Shown here piece by piece: positions 1 to 11,975 of a stretch of 64,000 bases of DNA. The notes under the pieces were generated by a model. That model saw only the letters and a program-made list of their open reading frames with translations, searched no databases and was not told the origin of the DNA. The position numbers were made by a program, and so were the translations under genes. How positions within the stretch are numbered: position 1 is the stretch's first letter; the number at the start of each line of letters is the position of its first letter. Source of the DNA: Castanea sativa (taxonomy: Eukaryota; Streptophyta; Magnoliopsida; Fagales; Fagaceae); NCBI RefSeq assembly GCF_040712315.1, contig NC_134015.1:58419964-58483963 (forward strand), read 5' to 3'.

Positions 1-3000
1 GATGAGGTGTTTCGATTCCCCAACGAATGAAATGCTTGTCGAGGAAGGAGGTGGACGCCCCAACCTTTCTTGAAAGGTCTGTTTTCCTTCTTTGTCTTTT
101 AATTATGCATCTATTAATTTGGAATTGTCAGGGTGTCCTCAGCCCCAATTTTCATAGCATAGTTAATGATATGGTCCGAGCACACTCCCCTGCTATTATG
201 ATCCTCACGGAAATTAAGGTCGGCGGTGAGAGAGCTAAGCGCATTGTGGATAGACTTCCCTTTGATGGGGTTATCTGTGCTAATACTCTTGGATTATCGG
301 GTGGTCTTTGGGTTATCTGGAACTCAACCCAAGTGGAAGTGTCCAAGCTTTCCCAACAGAACAGGAAATCCACACTATGGTCACTCTAATACCCAGTGGC
401 TTTTATCAGCAGTTTATGCCAGCCCGAGGTATGCAGAGCGACGATTGCTATGGGAAAATTTGGAATCTGTGGCTAGCCTCCATTCTTTGCCTTGGATTAT
501 TGCTGGCGATTTCAACGAAGTCCTAATGGGAGAAGATAAATTCGGGGGAAGACCTGTAAATATTAATAGAGCTTTACGGTTCCAAGAGTTTTTAGATTCG
601 TGTGGTATGATTGACATTGGTTTTCCGAGCACTCGGTTCACTTGGTCTAACCAAAGACCTCTAACTCATCTGATTCAAGAGAAGATTTATAGGGTTTTTG
701 TTAATGCGGAGTGGTATGAGCGCTATCTTGAGGCTTGTGTGAGTCATCTTAATCGATCTCACTCTGATCATTGTCCTCTTCTGTTGAGCCTTGAGGGCAA
801 CCATGGTCTTATGCTCCCCTAGCCTTTCAGGTTCCAGCCAATGTGGCTATCACATCCTTCCTTCCCTAGTGTGGTCAGAGAAGCTTGGACTAGGCCAATT
901 GATTTACCTCAGGCTATCTATAAGTTCACTGAGCAAGCAAAAATATGGAACAAGAATGTCTTTGGAAACCTCTTTATGTGCAAAAAGGAAGTGATGACTT
1001 GCCTCAAAGGCATTCAAGTTGCTCTTGTAGCCAATCCAAACGATTTTTCTTGTGAAGTTAGAAAGGGATTTACTGGCTGAGTTTGCGAAGGTGTCTAAGC
1101 TTGAAGAGGAGTTTTGGGCTCTTAAGTCACAGATCACTTGGTTAGTTGAAGGGGATAGAAATACGGGGTTTTATCACACATCAGCTCTTGTCCGGAGAAG
1201 GAGAAATCACGTCTCTTGCATTAAAGACTGAGTTGGAAATTGGATTCATGATGATCGGGATGTAGCGGATTATATTAGGCAGTGTTTTGTTGATTTATAT
1301 ACCTCTAGCCACAGTCATTCTATCCTTGCCACTTGGAACCCACCCTTTTGGCAAACTCAGATAAGTGAAGATGAGAGCAAAAGCCTAGTGGATCCTATCA
1401 CCAATGAGGAAATCGCAGAGGGTCTTTGGTCCCTAAAGCCATTCAAAGCCTTGGGTCCTGATGGTCTTCATGCAGGGTTTTTTCAGAGGTTCTGGCTGCT
1501 GCTTAGTGATTCGGTTCGTAGTGAGGTAACGCAGATTTTCACTTCAGGTAATATACCAGAGTATCTAAACAAAACTCTTATTACCTTGGTCCCCAAATGC
1601 AAGAATCCAGAGTCCATTAACAACTACCGTCCTATAAGCCTTTGTAACTCTGTGTACAAGATAGTTTCTAAAATCTTAGTTGCTAGAATCAAATCTCTCT
1701 TGGCAAATCTGGTTTCCCCTTTGTAGATCGCCTTTGTCCCTGGCAGAAAAGGAATTGGTAACACCATCATTGTCTAGGAGGTGATTCATACCATGTCAAG
1801 GAAAAAAGGGAGGTGTGGGTTTATGACGGTGAAGATTGACCTTGAAAAGGCTTATGATCGTCTCGAATGGAGCTTTATTAGGGACACTCTTGGTTTGTTC
1901 AAATTCCCAAACTAGTTGATTTCTCTGATTATGAGTTGCGTGTCGACTTCATTGATATCTATTCTTTGTAATGGAGGTGCTCTAGACCCCTTCCTCCCTT
2001 CTAGAGGTATCAGACAAGGGGATCCTCTTTCCCCTTATTTATTTATTCTCTGCATGGAGGTTTTGGGTGCTCTTATTTCGAAAAAGTGTAATTCTAATCT
2101 TTGGGACCCCGTCAAAGTTACTCAAGGAGGTTTGGCCTTCTCCCACCTTTTCTTTGCGGACGATCTTGTTCTTTTTGCTAAGGCAAACCGTAAAAATTGT
2201 ATGGCAGTAAAGCACGTACTGGATTGTTTTTGTAGTCTTTCTAGTCAAAAGGTGAGTCAAGACAAGTTTAGAGTGTATTTCTCCCCTAACGTGACAGAAG
2301 AGTACAGGGATGAGCTGTGTGAAATTCTCGGTTTCCGGTCTACCCCTTCTCTTTGGAAATATTTGGGATTCCCCATTAAAATTGGTGCCACTCCTCAGGA
2401 CTTTGGCTTCATTATAGACCATGTGCAAAGTCGCCTCTCCGGCTGGAAAGCTAATCTTTTGTCTTTTGCTGGTCGTTTGGTTCTTACCCAAGCTGTCACC
2501 TCCACCATTCCTAATTACGTTATGCAGTGTGTGGCTCTTCCTCCTAAGATCCTTATCAGTGTCGATAGGCTTAGTAGGAATTTCTTCTGGGGCTCTTTAG
2601 AGAGAGAAAAAAATCCATTTAGTTAGCTGGAAGAAAATCACAAAGCCTAAAAGGGAAGGTGGTTTGGGCATTCAGGTAGCCAAAGCAAAAAATTCTACCT
2701 TGTTAGCCAAACTGAATTGGAGACTGCACTCAGAAACTTCTTCACTATGGGCAAGAGTTTTAATTCAGAAATATAAAAACCCAAGAAGGAGGTCTAATCC
2801 CGGTGTCAAGTTTCGGTCCTGTTCAACCACTTGGGTAGCAGTTCGAAAAGGTGAAAATCTTTTCAAACTTGGCTCTAAATGGGCCGTGGGCAAAAACAAT
2901 CATCTCTCTTTCTGGTACGATAAATGGATGGACAAAGGTCCTATTAGAAGTTTGATTGTTGGACCGCTCAATCGTGGTGAGGATGGCATTCTTATCAAGG

Positions 3001-4270
3001 ATGTGGTCAATTTTTTCAAGTTGGGATTGGCAGAATTTTTCCTTCTCTTTCCCTACTCAGCTTGCTTTGGAAATTAAGGCCACTCCTATTTCCTTCTTTG
3101 CCTCAAATTCTGATCGTATTTCTTGGTCTTCTTTTCCAAATGGGATTTTTGATCTCAAGGATGCCTACAAGCTAGCATCCTCACAGGAGGGAGATTTTAG
3201 TTCTGGGATGATTGATGGAGAATGGGTTTGGAAGGTAGCAACTATTCCTAAAATCCAATGTTTTATTTGGTAATGTCTTCACCGTAGCATTCCTGTGAGA
3301 GAGGTTCTGTTCACTAGGGGGATGGAAGTCCCTCAAATTTGTCCTATTTGTAATGAGGGCACGGAAAAAATTCTTCATTGCCTTAGAGATTGTCGTGAAG
3401 CCAAAGCCCTTTGGAAGGCTTTTCCTCCCCCTCTAGCCGAAGGTACTTTCTTTGAAAGTAATCTTGTGGACTGGCTCAAGTTAAATTGCCGAACCAGCAA
3501 GCTTCTATCTTCTTTGAGCTTCAGTTGGGGAATCATTTCCCCTTCTGGTCTTTGGACATTATGGTTGCGCAGGAACAATTTTCTTTTTCGTAATGTTGGT
3601 CTCTCTAGGCATATGAGAGATGAGGTTATCTCTAGAGCCACTGAATTTGCTCATCTCGGTATTAGTGCGAAGTTTGCTGGCTCTCTAACAAAAATCCAGG
3701 TAAGATGGTATCGCCCTCCCACAAATTGGCATAAACTAAATTCTAATGGGTCGTCCCTTGGCAACCCCAAATTGGCTGGGGGAGGGGGATTGATTTGAAA
3801 TGATTAGAGAGAATGGGTTAAAGGGTATGCTAGAGCTGTGGGATGTATAACCAGTGTAGCAACAGAGTTGTGGGCTTTAAGAGATGGAATTAAGCTTTGT
3901 ATTGCTTTAAAAATCCCTGTTGTAATCTATGAGTTAGATGCGCAACTTGTTGTCAACCTCTTGAAGAATTCCAATAGCCATCCAAATGGTATTGGTGCTC
4001 TGATTAGTGATTACAAGGAGGGGCTGCAGAAAATTCCCATGGTTCAAGTTCAGCATTGCTACCGGGAGGCTAATAAATGTGCTGATTCCCTTGCTAGGAG
4101 AGGAGCTTTGCTACCTCAAGATTTTGTAATTTATTTAGACCCTCCCACAGAGGTTTTGTTTTTGCTTAACTTAGACGTTGCTGGGATGTACTCGGATCGT
4201 TTTGTATCTGTTGTTTAGCTTTTATTGAAATCCTATTTCTACTAAAAAAAAAAAATCCAATAAAAAAAAT
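1..4270 (+). mobile_element. L1-type LINE, 3' part with degenerate ORF2 and A-rich tail
   Basis: Non-LTR retrotransposon read on the plus strand. The window opens just before ORF2, so ORF1 and the 5' end lie outside. Domains appear in the plant L1 order: apurinic endonuclease, reverse transcriptase, zf-RVT, RNase H. The coding part stops at 4218. A short 3' UTR of about 25 bases and two A-runs (about 4243-4270) follow, which fits the A-rich tail of an L1 insertion. The 5' target-site duplication cannot be seen. Many stops and frameshifts make it inactive. Confidence 0.93.
105..4218 (+). pseudogene. LINE ORF2 pseudogene (endonuclease - RT - zf-RVT - RNase H)
   Basis: The likely start is the ATG at 105, followed by LLIWNCQG, the usual beginning of plant L1 ORF2. 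The endonuclease shows ILTEIK (about 200), GDFNEVL (about 508) and SDHCPLLL (about 765), with a frameshift near 300-390. RT blocks are KALGPDGLHAGFF (about 1450), NNYRPISLCN (about 1620), KIDLEKAYDRLEW (about 1835), GIRQGDPLSPYLF (about 2005) and FFADDLVLF (about 2150). The Cys/His zf-RVT segment CPICNEGTEKILHCLRDC is near 3340. The RNase H tail (3715-4218) keeps ATELWALRDG and CADSLARRG. Its first catalytic Asp is Asn in LNSNGSS, so RNase H is probably dead. In-frame stops occur near 1724, 1776, 1913, 3270 and 3796. In an active element the protein would nick target DNA and prime reverse transcription. Confidence 0.92.
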
Positions 4271-4410
4271 ATTGAGTGGAGTTGCAGCCTTACAACCAAG
4301 TTTGTTGTTAAACTTTGTCCAGAATTTAATTATATTGGGCCTAAAAAAATTGAGGGTGGTCACACATATTTTTTAGGTAAAAAAATCATAAATTTTATAT
4401 ATAATAATGA

Positions 4411-4456
<46 letters not shown>

Positions 4457-4650
4457 CAGGCCAGGGTGGTCCTGTGACCACCTTGACTCTAACGTGGTGC
4501 TGCCAATGCCAAAATCTTATAAATTTATCTACCAATTGTATTCCTTGTTTTTTAGGGAATTTTGGAGAGATAAGTAGCATAATTAATCAATATTTAGTTC
4601 TACTAAAAAAAGAAGAAAAAACAAAAGAAGAGTTTGAAGAAGTTACCCAT
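4271..4650. other. A+T-rich spacer with a 43-base T run
   Basis: No coding potential. Thymines run from 4414 to 4456. Both sides of the run carry a GGTGGTC/GACCACC motif (about 4357 and 4465-4481), which suggests a decayed inverted-repeat element, but no clean ends or target duplication are visible. Confidence 0.5.
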
Positions 4651-5493
4651 GATTGGATTAGACTTGCATCACTGAATCAAGCTAAGAATGAAATTTGCAT
4701 GCACATAAATAATCCTTCACCACCGTCATCCAAAAATCTTTACTTGATGCTAAAATCATGAACCTAGAAACATAGAAATCATAGGTCCTCTTTTTTGTTG
4801 CCCTCTTCTTTGTCTTCGTCATTTGACCAGCTCCAAAGACTCTACGTGCCCAAAAGAAAACCAAGCTTTGAAAGAATTAGAAAGAGGTAGGTATTGGAGT
4901 TATTTTCTCTACATGCAAATGAGTGAGATTTGGTGGCGTGATCATTTGATTAGTCTAAATAATTTTAGATACATAACAAGATAACTAAATCAAAGCAACC
5001 TCTAACTTCGCTAGTTATGTGAACACAACAAAATACAAATCGCCTAATTCAAATTACAGAGAATTTAATTAAAATGTTTAATCTGTGGGACTTCTTGTCA
5101 ATCAATTAGAATATTTAATAGATATATTTAGTAAAATAAAAGAAGATGCCCCAGGACTAGATTAGACTTGCAACACTGAATCAAGCCAAGAATGAACTTT
5201 GCCAACAAACACACTAACAAAAATCATCTTTCACCATCATCATCCAAAAATCTCTACTTGAAGCTAAATTTCGTGAAACCTAGAAACACAGAGATCACAG
5301 GAACCATTTTTCTTCCTTGTCTTTCAACATGTACCAAAAGAAAACCATATGAGTTATTTGAGATTAGTCTTATATCCATAGCCTTAAAAATCAATAAAAT
5401 GAGCAAGACCCATATAAACAGGAAACTGTAAATGAATCAGAAAGATGTAGGTATACATTGATTGGAGTTGGAGTTGTTTTCTCTCTACACATA
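4651..5493. repeat. Diverged direct repeat pair
   Basis: Copy 1 is about 4651-4922 and copy 2 about 5155-5493. Shared blocks occur in the same order: TTAGACTTGCA.CACTGAATCA, then CATCCAAAAATCT.TACTTG, then CCTAGAAACA, then a TAGGTAT...GGAGTT.TTTTCTCT end. Indels separate the copies, so the duplication is old. The short frames inside are not convincing genes. Confidence 0.7.
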
Positions 5494-5785
5494 TGATAGG
5501 CCAAAAATGTATTGACCCCTTGTGATAAATTGATTGATTAATTAGTCAAGTTTATTAATTAATCAAATTAACATGCAAACGCGTGATAGCATAAAAAAAT
5601 CACCAATAAACTAAATGTAGCGGAAAATAAATTTGACACGGTAATTTGTTTACGAATGGGGAAAACCTTCAAGGCAAGAACCCTACCGGGTGATTTTAAG
5701 GTCATCACTCTCGAGAATCCACTATTATCAAAACAAGCGGTTACAAGTAAAGGAATCCCAATACCTTAAACAAGCGGTTACAAGA
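5494..5785 (-). mobile_element. Truncated copia-type LTR, family of element B
   Basis: Starts TGATAGGCCAAAAATGTATT and follows the LTRs at 13745 and 22692, including the AAACAAGCGGTTACAAG block. The match breaks off near 5785, where that 17-base block is repeated once more. Only the 3' end of an LTR (U5 side, minus strand) remains. Confidence 0.8.
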
Positions 5786-6051
5786 TGTAGTAATTTTCAA
5801 AGTGGCAGTCTATATTCATGACTTTGTATTACTACAAATATTTTATGAAGGGGTTGCATGTATAATAAAGTCTTGGGATATAATTTATTAATAAGGCCTA
5901 GAGTGCAATTATATTTATATAGTGGTATTAAATATAATTAATGGCAACTTTAGACTTGTCAAGAGTTGACAGAAAAGCCTAAGGCCCATTGGAGCTAGTG
6001 TCTTATTGGTCCCTTTTGGTCCCACTCCAAACCACACACTAAAGCCCAATT
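5786..6051. other. Pre-insertion locus of element A, left half
   Basis: About 270 bases without a gene. With 11976-12507 it forms the site into which element A inserted: GGAAA is present at 6052-6056 and 11971-11975. Joined across A, the sequence contains several 'AGCCCAATT' type blocks and may be an older decayed LTR, but I cannot classify it. Confidence 0.45.
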
Positions 6052-6056
6052 GGAAA

Positions 6057-7042
6057 TGTTGGAAAATTTAGACCCCGGTTGATAGAATTAACAAGTTTTA
6101 AATCCAAGTTGTTAATTAGATTTATTATGCATAAACTTGTTAAAGCAAACAAATATTAATATTATGTCACAAATAATTTGCAGAGGAAAAATAAATAAGA
6201 CAAGATATGATGACCCGAAAAAACCAATGAAACCAACCAGTTTCATAGTAAAAAACTCAGGGGGAAACCTTCCCGAAAAGCAATCCACTATAGTAAAGAG
6301 AAGTTTCAGATCTAGTACAAAACCTTTGTCCCTAGACTCTATAATCCCTGTAGATGAACTTACAGCAAAAACTTTCTACCGCTTCAGAACCTCTGAACTC
6401 TTCAATATATGAACGTCACCCTTTGATGCACGAATCCCAGTATGTGACTAACTAATTGCACGGATCCTAGTACGCGACTTCAATCACCAACTAGAGAAGA
6501 AGATGTTGGTTGCAAAGTTCTTCACTTCATCAACAATGAAGATCAAGAAGCACTTGGTTACAAAACCCTAAGGCGCAAAGACGCAGTGACTTCTTTTTGA
6601 GAGAATAAGGTTTCGGTCACCTTTTGCATATGTTCTCCTTGTATTCTCTTATGTGACGACTTCTAAAATATGCCTTATATATGTCTAGGGTTGTGAGAAA
6701 AGAAACCCTACACAAATACAAAAGCCTGGTCCAAAAATCAGATTTGAAAATTTTGATTTCCGTAACCTCGATAGATAGCCTTGATAGATAGCATCTATCG
6801 AGCCTTATTAAACCTCGATAGATAGCTATCTGTCGAGTAGCTATCCACCAGGTGTCCAGTAGGTGTCCAGTTTTAGTAAACACATTTTCTTCACTTGTTT
6901 CTTGGTCCAATCTTCATTGCTTTAATACTAGACTTGAACAACATGTTCTTTGAAGTATTAAACACATTCTAGATCAATCCAAATACAAGTAAAGTGCGTT
7001 TTGTCAAAGGATTAGTTAACTACATAAAATATGTTCTTAACA
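6057..7042 (-). repeat. 3' LTR of element A (986 bp)
   Basis: Plus-strand ends are TGTTGGAAAATTT and TTCTTAACA, giving TG...CA in the element's sense. A TATA-like CATATATAAGG (sense) lies at 6673-6683. Upstream of it in U3, at 6767-6837, are CTCGATAGATAG/CTATC.GTCGAG inverted arms. The copy is 36 bp longer than the 5' LTR, mainly because that inverted-repeat block has an extra unit. Confidence 0.92.
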
Positions 7043-7054
7043 ATCTCCCTCTTT
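7043..7054 (-). promoter_or_regulatory. Polypurine tract of element A
   Basis: Sense-strand AAAGAGGGAGAT directly abuts the 3' LTR start. It is the expected plus-strand primer, and the same place in B reads AAAGGGGGAGAT. Further AGGGGGA tracts (sense) lie 5' of it in the element, near 7469, 7494 and 7520. Confidence 0.85.
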
Positions 7055-8091
7055 GGCAATCCGTGACAAAACCACAACAAATAAATGAACATATGAGAGA
7101 AGTCATAAATCACTCAACTTATACTCACTTGTTGAATACAATAAATCTACCCTAACACAAACTCTTGAAAAACTTTGCAAGAAGAGAGTTCACGGCATGG
7201 AAAACTTTGACAACCGGTATTTCTAAACACTTTAAGCAAAACTCATCAATGCATCTTAGTGTGAGACAGAAATAATAGATTGTGTACAAATAAAGAAATA
7301 TGTGTATACAGAGAGAAAAGAAACAACACATGTAGAGATGGGTGAAAGAAACATACATCATCATATAAATATAACAAAAAGAGCACAATGTATATAATAA
7401 TGGTCACAAGACCTAGGTACAAGAAGAAGAAGCTAAAAGTAGCTCTTACAACAACAAGGAGGTAAACACTCCCCCTAACAAGATGAAACACATCTCCCCC
7501 TTACAAGGTCATGTATTTCTCCCCCTAACTTGTAAAATCTTTAAGAAAGAAACCACAAATTCTTCAATTTCTTTCCTTTTTTGTCATGATTGACAAAGGG
7601 TATAAGAAGTTATAAAGCTTTACTCGAGAAACATAAAGATGATCAAGAATGATCAAGGAGCACAAAGAATCCATAAAAATGCATGAATGTAATGAAACAA
7701 GATGCTATAGATGACAAGACAAGAGAAACATGCAAAACATGTAAAAAAAATGCATGCAGAAGATCTCAATGGATTGAGAGGTGTCGAGAAGCTATCGAGC
7801 ATACCTCGATGGATCGAACAACTATCGAGAGGACATGAAGTTTCTCGATCAATCCACCTAGTTATCGAGAGGTGTCGAAATTGCGATAAAATGCAACAGA
7901 AGAGCTCGACAGATAAGCCAGGTGTCGAAAGGTGTCGAGGAGGTGTCGAGATGGCTAAAAACCAGTTTTTCAAAGAGGAGAAAAACACAGATATGAATGC
8001 AATCAAACATGCAACTCAGTCAACGATCCAATCAACATTTTAACCTCTTAAAAACATCTCTCAACAAGAAAAATGTCATGCATTTTGATCC

Positions 8092-8128
<37 letters not shown>

Positions 8129-9318
8129 TAAACAAGTCTAACCGATTTTATATTTCAAAAACAAGTCAAGACAGTTTAGTGAGTATACATCAACACATTT
8201 AAACCTTGTGATGGCCAAATCACATTGTACTTGTACATGTATCAAGAGTAGCAAAGAATATTGTATTTGTGTGAAAACATCGCAAGATTGCATAAGTGTT
8301 TCTATGTTATGACGATTTGGGATATGAGAAAATCACTTTAACTCACACACAATCATAACTGTTTGATGGGGACTATCATATTTGAGGTACATCCTATAAC
8401 TCCCACATCTCCTTAAAAACACGCTTGCAATCATATTTAAAGCATTTTTGTTCTTTTTGCTTTTATTTTCTTTGCATATTTTCTTTTTATTAAGCAAACC
8501 ATTCATGGGTATATAAAAGGAAAGAAAAGAAATACTCAATTATGTTAAACTTTTGACATTGCACTTTTGCTATGCCGAATCATACAGATGTCATTGACAT
8601 TGCACTTTTGCTATGCCAAAGCATACAGATGTCATATCATGATTGGCGAGTAACAGTGGTGAGATGGTTATTTATGCCTTTCTCTTAGGATTTTCTAGTC
8701 CTACCCGTCAAAAAGAGTAATATGAGTGATAAGTTTAAGAGATCACTTAACCTTACTCATCACAAACAAAGAGCTACAAAACTCACTTGCTTAGTTGTGC
8801 ATAAAAATGCTCATCTAAGCTACAAGAGATACAAAGTTTAGAAAACTCTGTTTCAAAGACCATTTTAAAGTTCACAAGAACCGATGTACACAAACACACT
8901 GTTTTGGTATTTTTCTGATTTTTTCCTTTTTATTTTTATTTTGAAAACAAACAAAATAAAAACTAGACAATCAAACAAAAACAGACAAACAACATGAAAG
9001 AATGAAAGAAAGATGAATATGCATGAGAGAACAATAGAAGAACGCAGATGCATGAAAGCATGATTTCAAAAGGAGAAAAGAAATCAAGCAAAGAAAGTCT
9101 TACTATAGATAAAAAAAATTAAAGCATAGGACAAATAGAAAAGACAATTAAGTTTTAGGCTCCTTTCTCACCCACACAGCACGAGTCTTTGGCTGTAAAG
9201 ATGAAAAGACACGTGTCCTAGTATGTCTACTAAAGGACATAGAAGAATTAGAATTCTTCTGAAATTGAGTTAAAAAGCTCAAAATTTTTAATAACTCTTC
9301 AAACAACGGTATAGGTCC
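7055..9318 (-). other. Noncoding internal region of element A
   Basis: No credible gene. Holds an (AC)n run at about 8093-8124, a TCGA-rich block at 7775-7950 and sequence alignable to the matching parts of B (14720-15240 and 17250-20700, apart from insert C). The short frames here do not match each other between copies. Confidence 0.75.
7775..7950 (-). repeat. TCGA-rich block in element A (remnant of the internal promoter-like array)
   Basis: TCGA occurs about a dozen times in 175 bp, mostly as GTCGAG, ATCGAG or CTCGAT. The equivalent blocks in B (16890-17245) and D (27436-27704) lie before a TATA box and a second ORF. In A the ORF is deleted and no clear TATA box follows. Confidence 0.7.
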
Positions 9319-10952
9319 TTAAGAGGAAACTTGTGACCGTTTGGACACTTGCTTATAAGGATACAACTTAAAGCAATTAGGATATAACTTAAAGCAATTA
9401 GGACAAATGTGTCCTGAAACACCACAATGGTGACAAACATGAGATCTAACAAAAGATTTAGAATTAGTCAAAAGAGTTTTGAATTTCATACCTTTATTAC
9501 CTTTCTCGAATTGAGGCACAATGACAGTCCATGATCTAGAAGCTGTGGAAGAGGAGGAGCTGGAGGAGACAACATATCCTAAGCCAATCTTATTAGAACT
9601 AGGCTTTTGAGCACTCAAAACCTCATCAAGTTTTGTACTAGACATTCTCTCCATTTGAGTTCTAGCTTGACTAAGCTCAACCTCGAGATTCTTGACATTC
9701 TCTTCTAATGAGGTATTCTCCATAATGAGAGTCTCAACTAACCTTGTAGTCTCATCTAGTTTGACTAACAATTCAATTTTTTCAGTTTTTACCTCATAAA
9801 GCTCTTTTCTACAAAGATTAGAAGTCTTTTCAGATTTTATAAATTTAGTGCATAGCTTCTCATAGGCTTCTTGAAGGGTCATCTTCTTAGACACTTCATC
9901 ATCAGAAGAATCATCGCTGTCACTAGCACTCTCCCCAATTACCTTATCAGTTGAGGCAGTAAAGGCCATAACATGACTACATTCATCCATATACTCATCA
10001 GAAGAGTCATTCTCAGTGTCACTCCAAGTAGCAACCAACCCTTTATCTTCTAACTTCTTGGCCTTTTCCCTCATAAGGTAGTTTGGGCTATCCTCATATG
10101 ACCAAAACCCTTCCACTCATGCCATTTGATGAGAGGTTTCTCATTCTTACCATTCCTAGAAGATTTAGATTTCCCAGGAGGTTTGCCCTTATCATTTTTC
10201 CTGAATTGAAGAAGTTTGATAATCTCATCAGTTATGAAAGTTAGATCCTCATCCTCATCATCATCTTCATCTTCATCTTCAGAGTCCTCAATCTCTTCCT
10301 CTATACCCTTAAGAGCCAAATTTTTGCTCTTTCCACCTTTTTCCATTAAGTCTAATCCCATCTCATAGGTTTGAAGGTTCCCTACAAGCTCAGTCAAAGG
10401 AATTTGATCAATGTCCTTTACTTCTTCAATGACAGTGATCTTGGTATGGAATCTTTCAGGTATGGACCTAACGATTTTCCTAACAATTTTGGATTTTGCT
10501 ATAGACTCTCCAAGGTTGAAGGCAGAATTCACAATATCCTTGAGTTTAGCATAGAACTCATCAAAGGTCTCATCCTCCTCCATCCTTATTTTTTCAAAAC
10601 TACTAGTGAGTCTTTGAAGCTTCACAGTCTTCACTGCCTTGGTACCTTTATAGGTGGTCTTAAGAATGGTCCATGCTTTCTTGGCAACTTCTGTGAATGA
10701 TATTTTCTTGAATTCCTCATTGGTCACCACACAAAACAAAGCATTCAAGGCCCTATTGTTGAAATTTGCCACTATGATTGCTGCATCATCCCAATCCACT
10801 GGCAATTCCTTTGGCTTAATCCAACCAACTTCAACAGCTTGCCATACTTGTTCACCTAGAGCCTGCAAAAAAATTTTCATACGAACTTTCCAGTACGTAT
10901 AATTAGTTCCATTAAATAAAGGAGGAATCAAAAGAGATTGTCCACGATCCAT
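9319..10952 (-). pseudogene. gag: gag of element A (UBN2-type, two zinc knuckles, one frameshift)
   Basis: The start is the ATG at 10952 (MDRGQSLLIPPLFNGTNY), about 55 bp inside the PBS. The N-terminal part (about residues 1-220) is a copia capsid of the DUF4219/UBN2 kind: YWKVRMKIFLQ, NRALNALFCVV, KKAWTILKTTYKG, LQRLTSSFEKIRM and EDETFDEFYAKLKDIVNSAF. An acidic stretch rich in Glu and Asp follows. The first CCHC knuckle is damaged (WHEWKGFGHMRIA; both leading Cys are Trp). A frameshift lies between about 10071 and 10116. After it comes a heptad-like helical region (about 9640-9900) and a second knuckle, CHHCGVSGHICPNC, which is intact. Gag would form the virus-like particle that packages element RNA. 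No pol follows. Confidence 0.88.
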
Positions 10953-11006
10953 GACAACAGGGGTCAAGGATCACACTCAGGAAATTAATCCAATCAGAGT
11001 GTACTC

Positions 11007-11018
11007 GCTCTGATATCA
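11007..11018 (-). promoter_or_regulatory. Primer binding site of element A (tRNA-iMet type)
   Basis: Sense strand TGATATCAGAGC, two bases inside the 5' LTR. The standard copia PBS complementary to initiator tRNA-Met is TGGTATCAGAGC, so one base has changed. Confidence 0.85.
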
Positions 11019-11020
11019 CT

Positions 11021-11970
11021 TGTTGAAAAATTTAGACCTCAGTTGATAGAATTGACAAGTTTTAAATCAAAGTTGTTAATTAGATTTATTATGCATAAAT
11101 TTGTTAAAGCAAACAAACATCAATATCATGTTACAAATAATAAGCAGTGAAAATATAAATAAGACAAGATATGATGACCCAGGAAAATCAATGAAACCAA
11201 CTAGTTTCACAGTAAAAAACTTGGGGGGAAAGCTTCCCGAAAAGTAATCCACTATAGTAAAGAGAAGTTTCAGATCTAGTACAAAACCTTTGTCCCTAGA
11301 CTCTACAATCCCCGTAGATGATCTCACAGCAGAAACCTTCTACCGCTTCAGAACCTCTGAACTCTTCAATATATGAACGCCACCCTTTGATGCACGAATC
11401 CCAGTACATGACTAACCAATTGCGCGAATCCCAGTACGCAAATTCAATCACCAACTAGAGAAGAAGATGTTGGTTTCAAAGTTCTTCACTTCATCAAAAA
11501 TGAAGATCAAGAAGTACTTGGTTACAAAACCCTAAGGCGCAAAGACGCAGTGGCTTCTTTTTGAGAGAATAAGGCTTCGGTCACCTTTTGCATATGTTCT
11601 CCTTGTATTCTCTTATGCGACGGCTTCTAAAATATGCTTTATATATGTCTAGGGTCGTGAGAAAAAAAACCTTACACAAATATAAAAGCCTGCCCCAAAA
11701 ATCAGATCTGAAAATTCTGATTTCCGCAACCTCGATAGATAGCAATCTGTCGTGCAACTGTCGAGCAGCTATCCACCAGGTGTCCAGCAGGTATCCAGCT
11801 TTAGTAAACACCTTTTCTTCACTTGTTTCTTGGTTCAATCTTCATGGCTTTAATACTAGACTTGAACAATATGTTCTTTGAAGTATTAAACACATCCTAA
11901 ATCAATCTAAATACAAGTGAATTGCGTTTTGTCAAAGGATTAGCCAACTACATAAAATATGTCCTTAACA
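11021..11970 (-). repeat. 5' LTR of element A (950 bp)
   Basis: Begins (plus strand) TGTTGAAAAATTTAGACC and ends GTCCTTAACA. A TATA-like box lies at 11636-11647 in the element's sense, so U3 is about 320 bp and transcription would run toward gag. A TCGATAGA/CTGTCGAG block sits at 11730-11766, about 85-120 bp upstream of the TATA box. Confidence 0.9.
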
Positions 11971-11975
11971 GGAAA

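Larger units (their letters stand above)
6057..11970 (-). mobile_element. Element A: complete gag-only copia-type LTR retrotransposon (TR-GAG-like)
   Basis: Minus-strand element of 5914 bp flanked by a perfect 5-bp duplication GGAAA (6052-6056 and 11971-11975). Order in its own sense: 5' LTR 11021-11970, tRNA-iMet-type PBS 11007-11018, gag 10952-9319, noncoding DNA, PPT 7054-7043, 3' LTR 7042-6057. No protease, integrase, RT or RNase H motif is present in any frame of the internal part, so it must use proteins from another element. Compared with B and D it lacks the second ORF; internal sequence jumps from a point matching about 15240 of B to one matching about 16760. The gag-only plan matches the class described as TR-GAG elements (established knowledge); assignment to copia rests on the gag and PBS type. 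Confidence 0.92.

Noticed and set aside
2039..2491. Minus-strand frame of 150 codons in the LINE
   Set aside because: Antisense to the RT core, which has clear RT motifs on the plus strand.
4414..4456. Poly(A) tail of a minus-strand LINE or SINE
   Set aside because: No matching target duplication or retroposon body could be found on the right side.
7152..7491. Hydrophobic minus-strand frames in element A
   Set aside because: They fall in the 3' noncoding region; the related frame in B (15028-14828) is only partly similar, with indels that break the frame.
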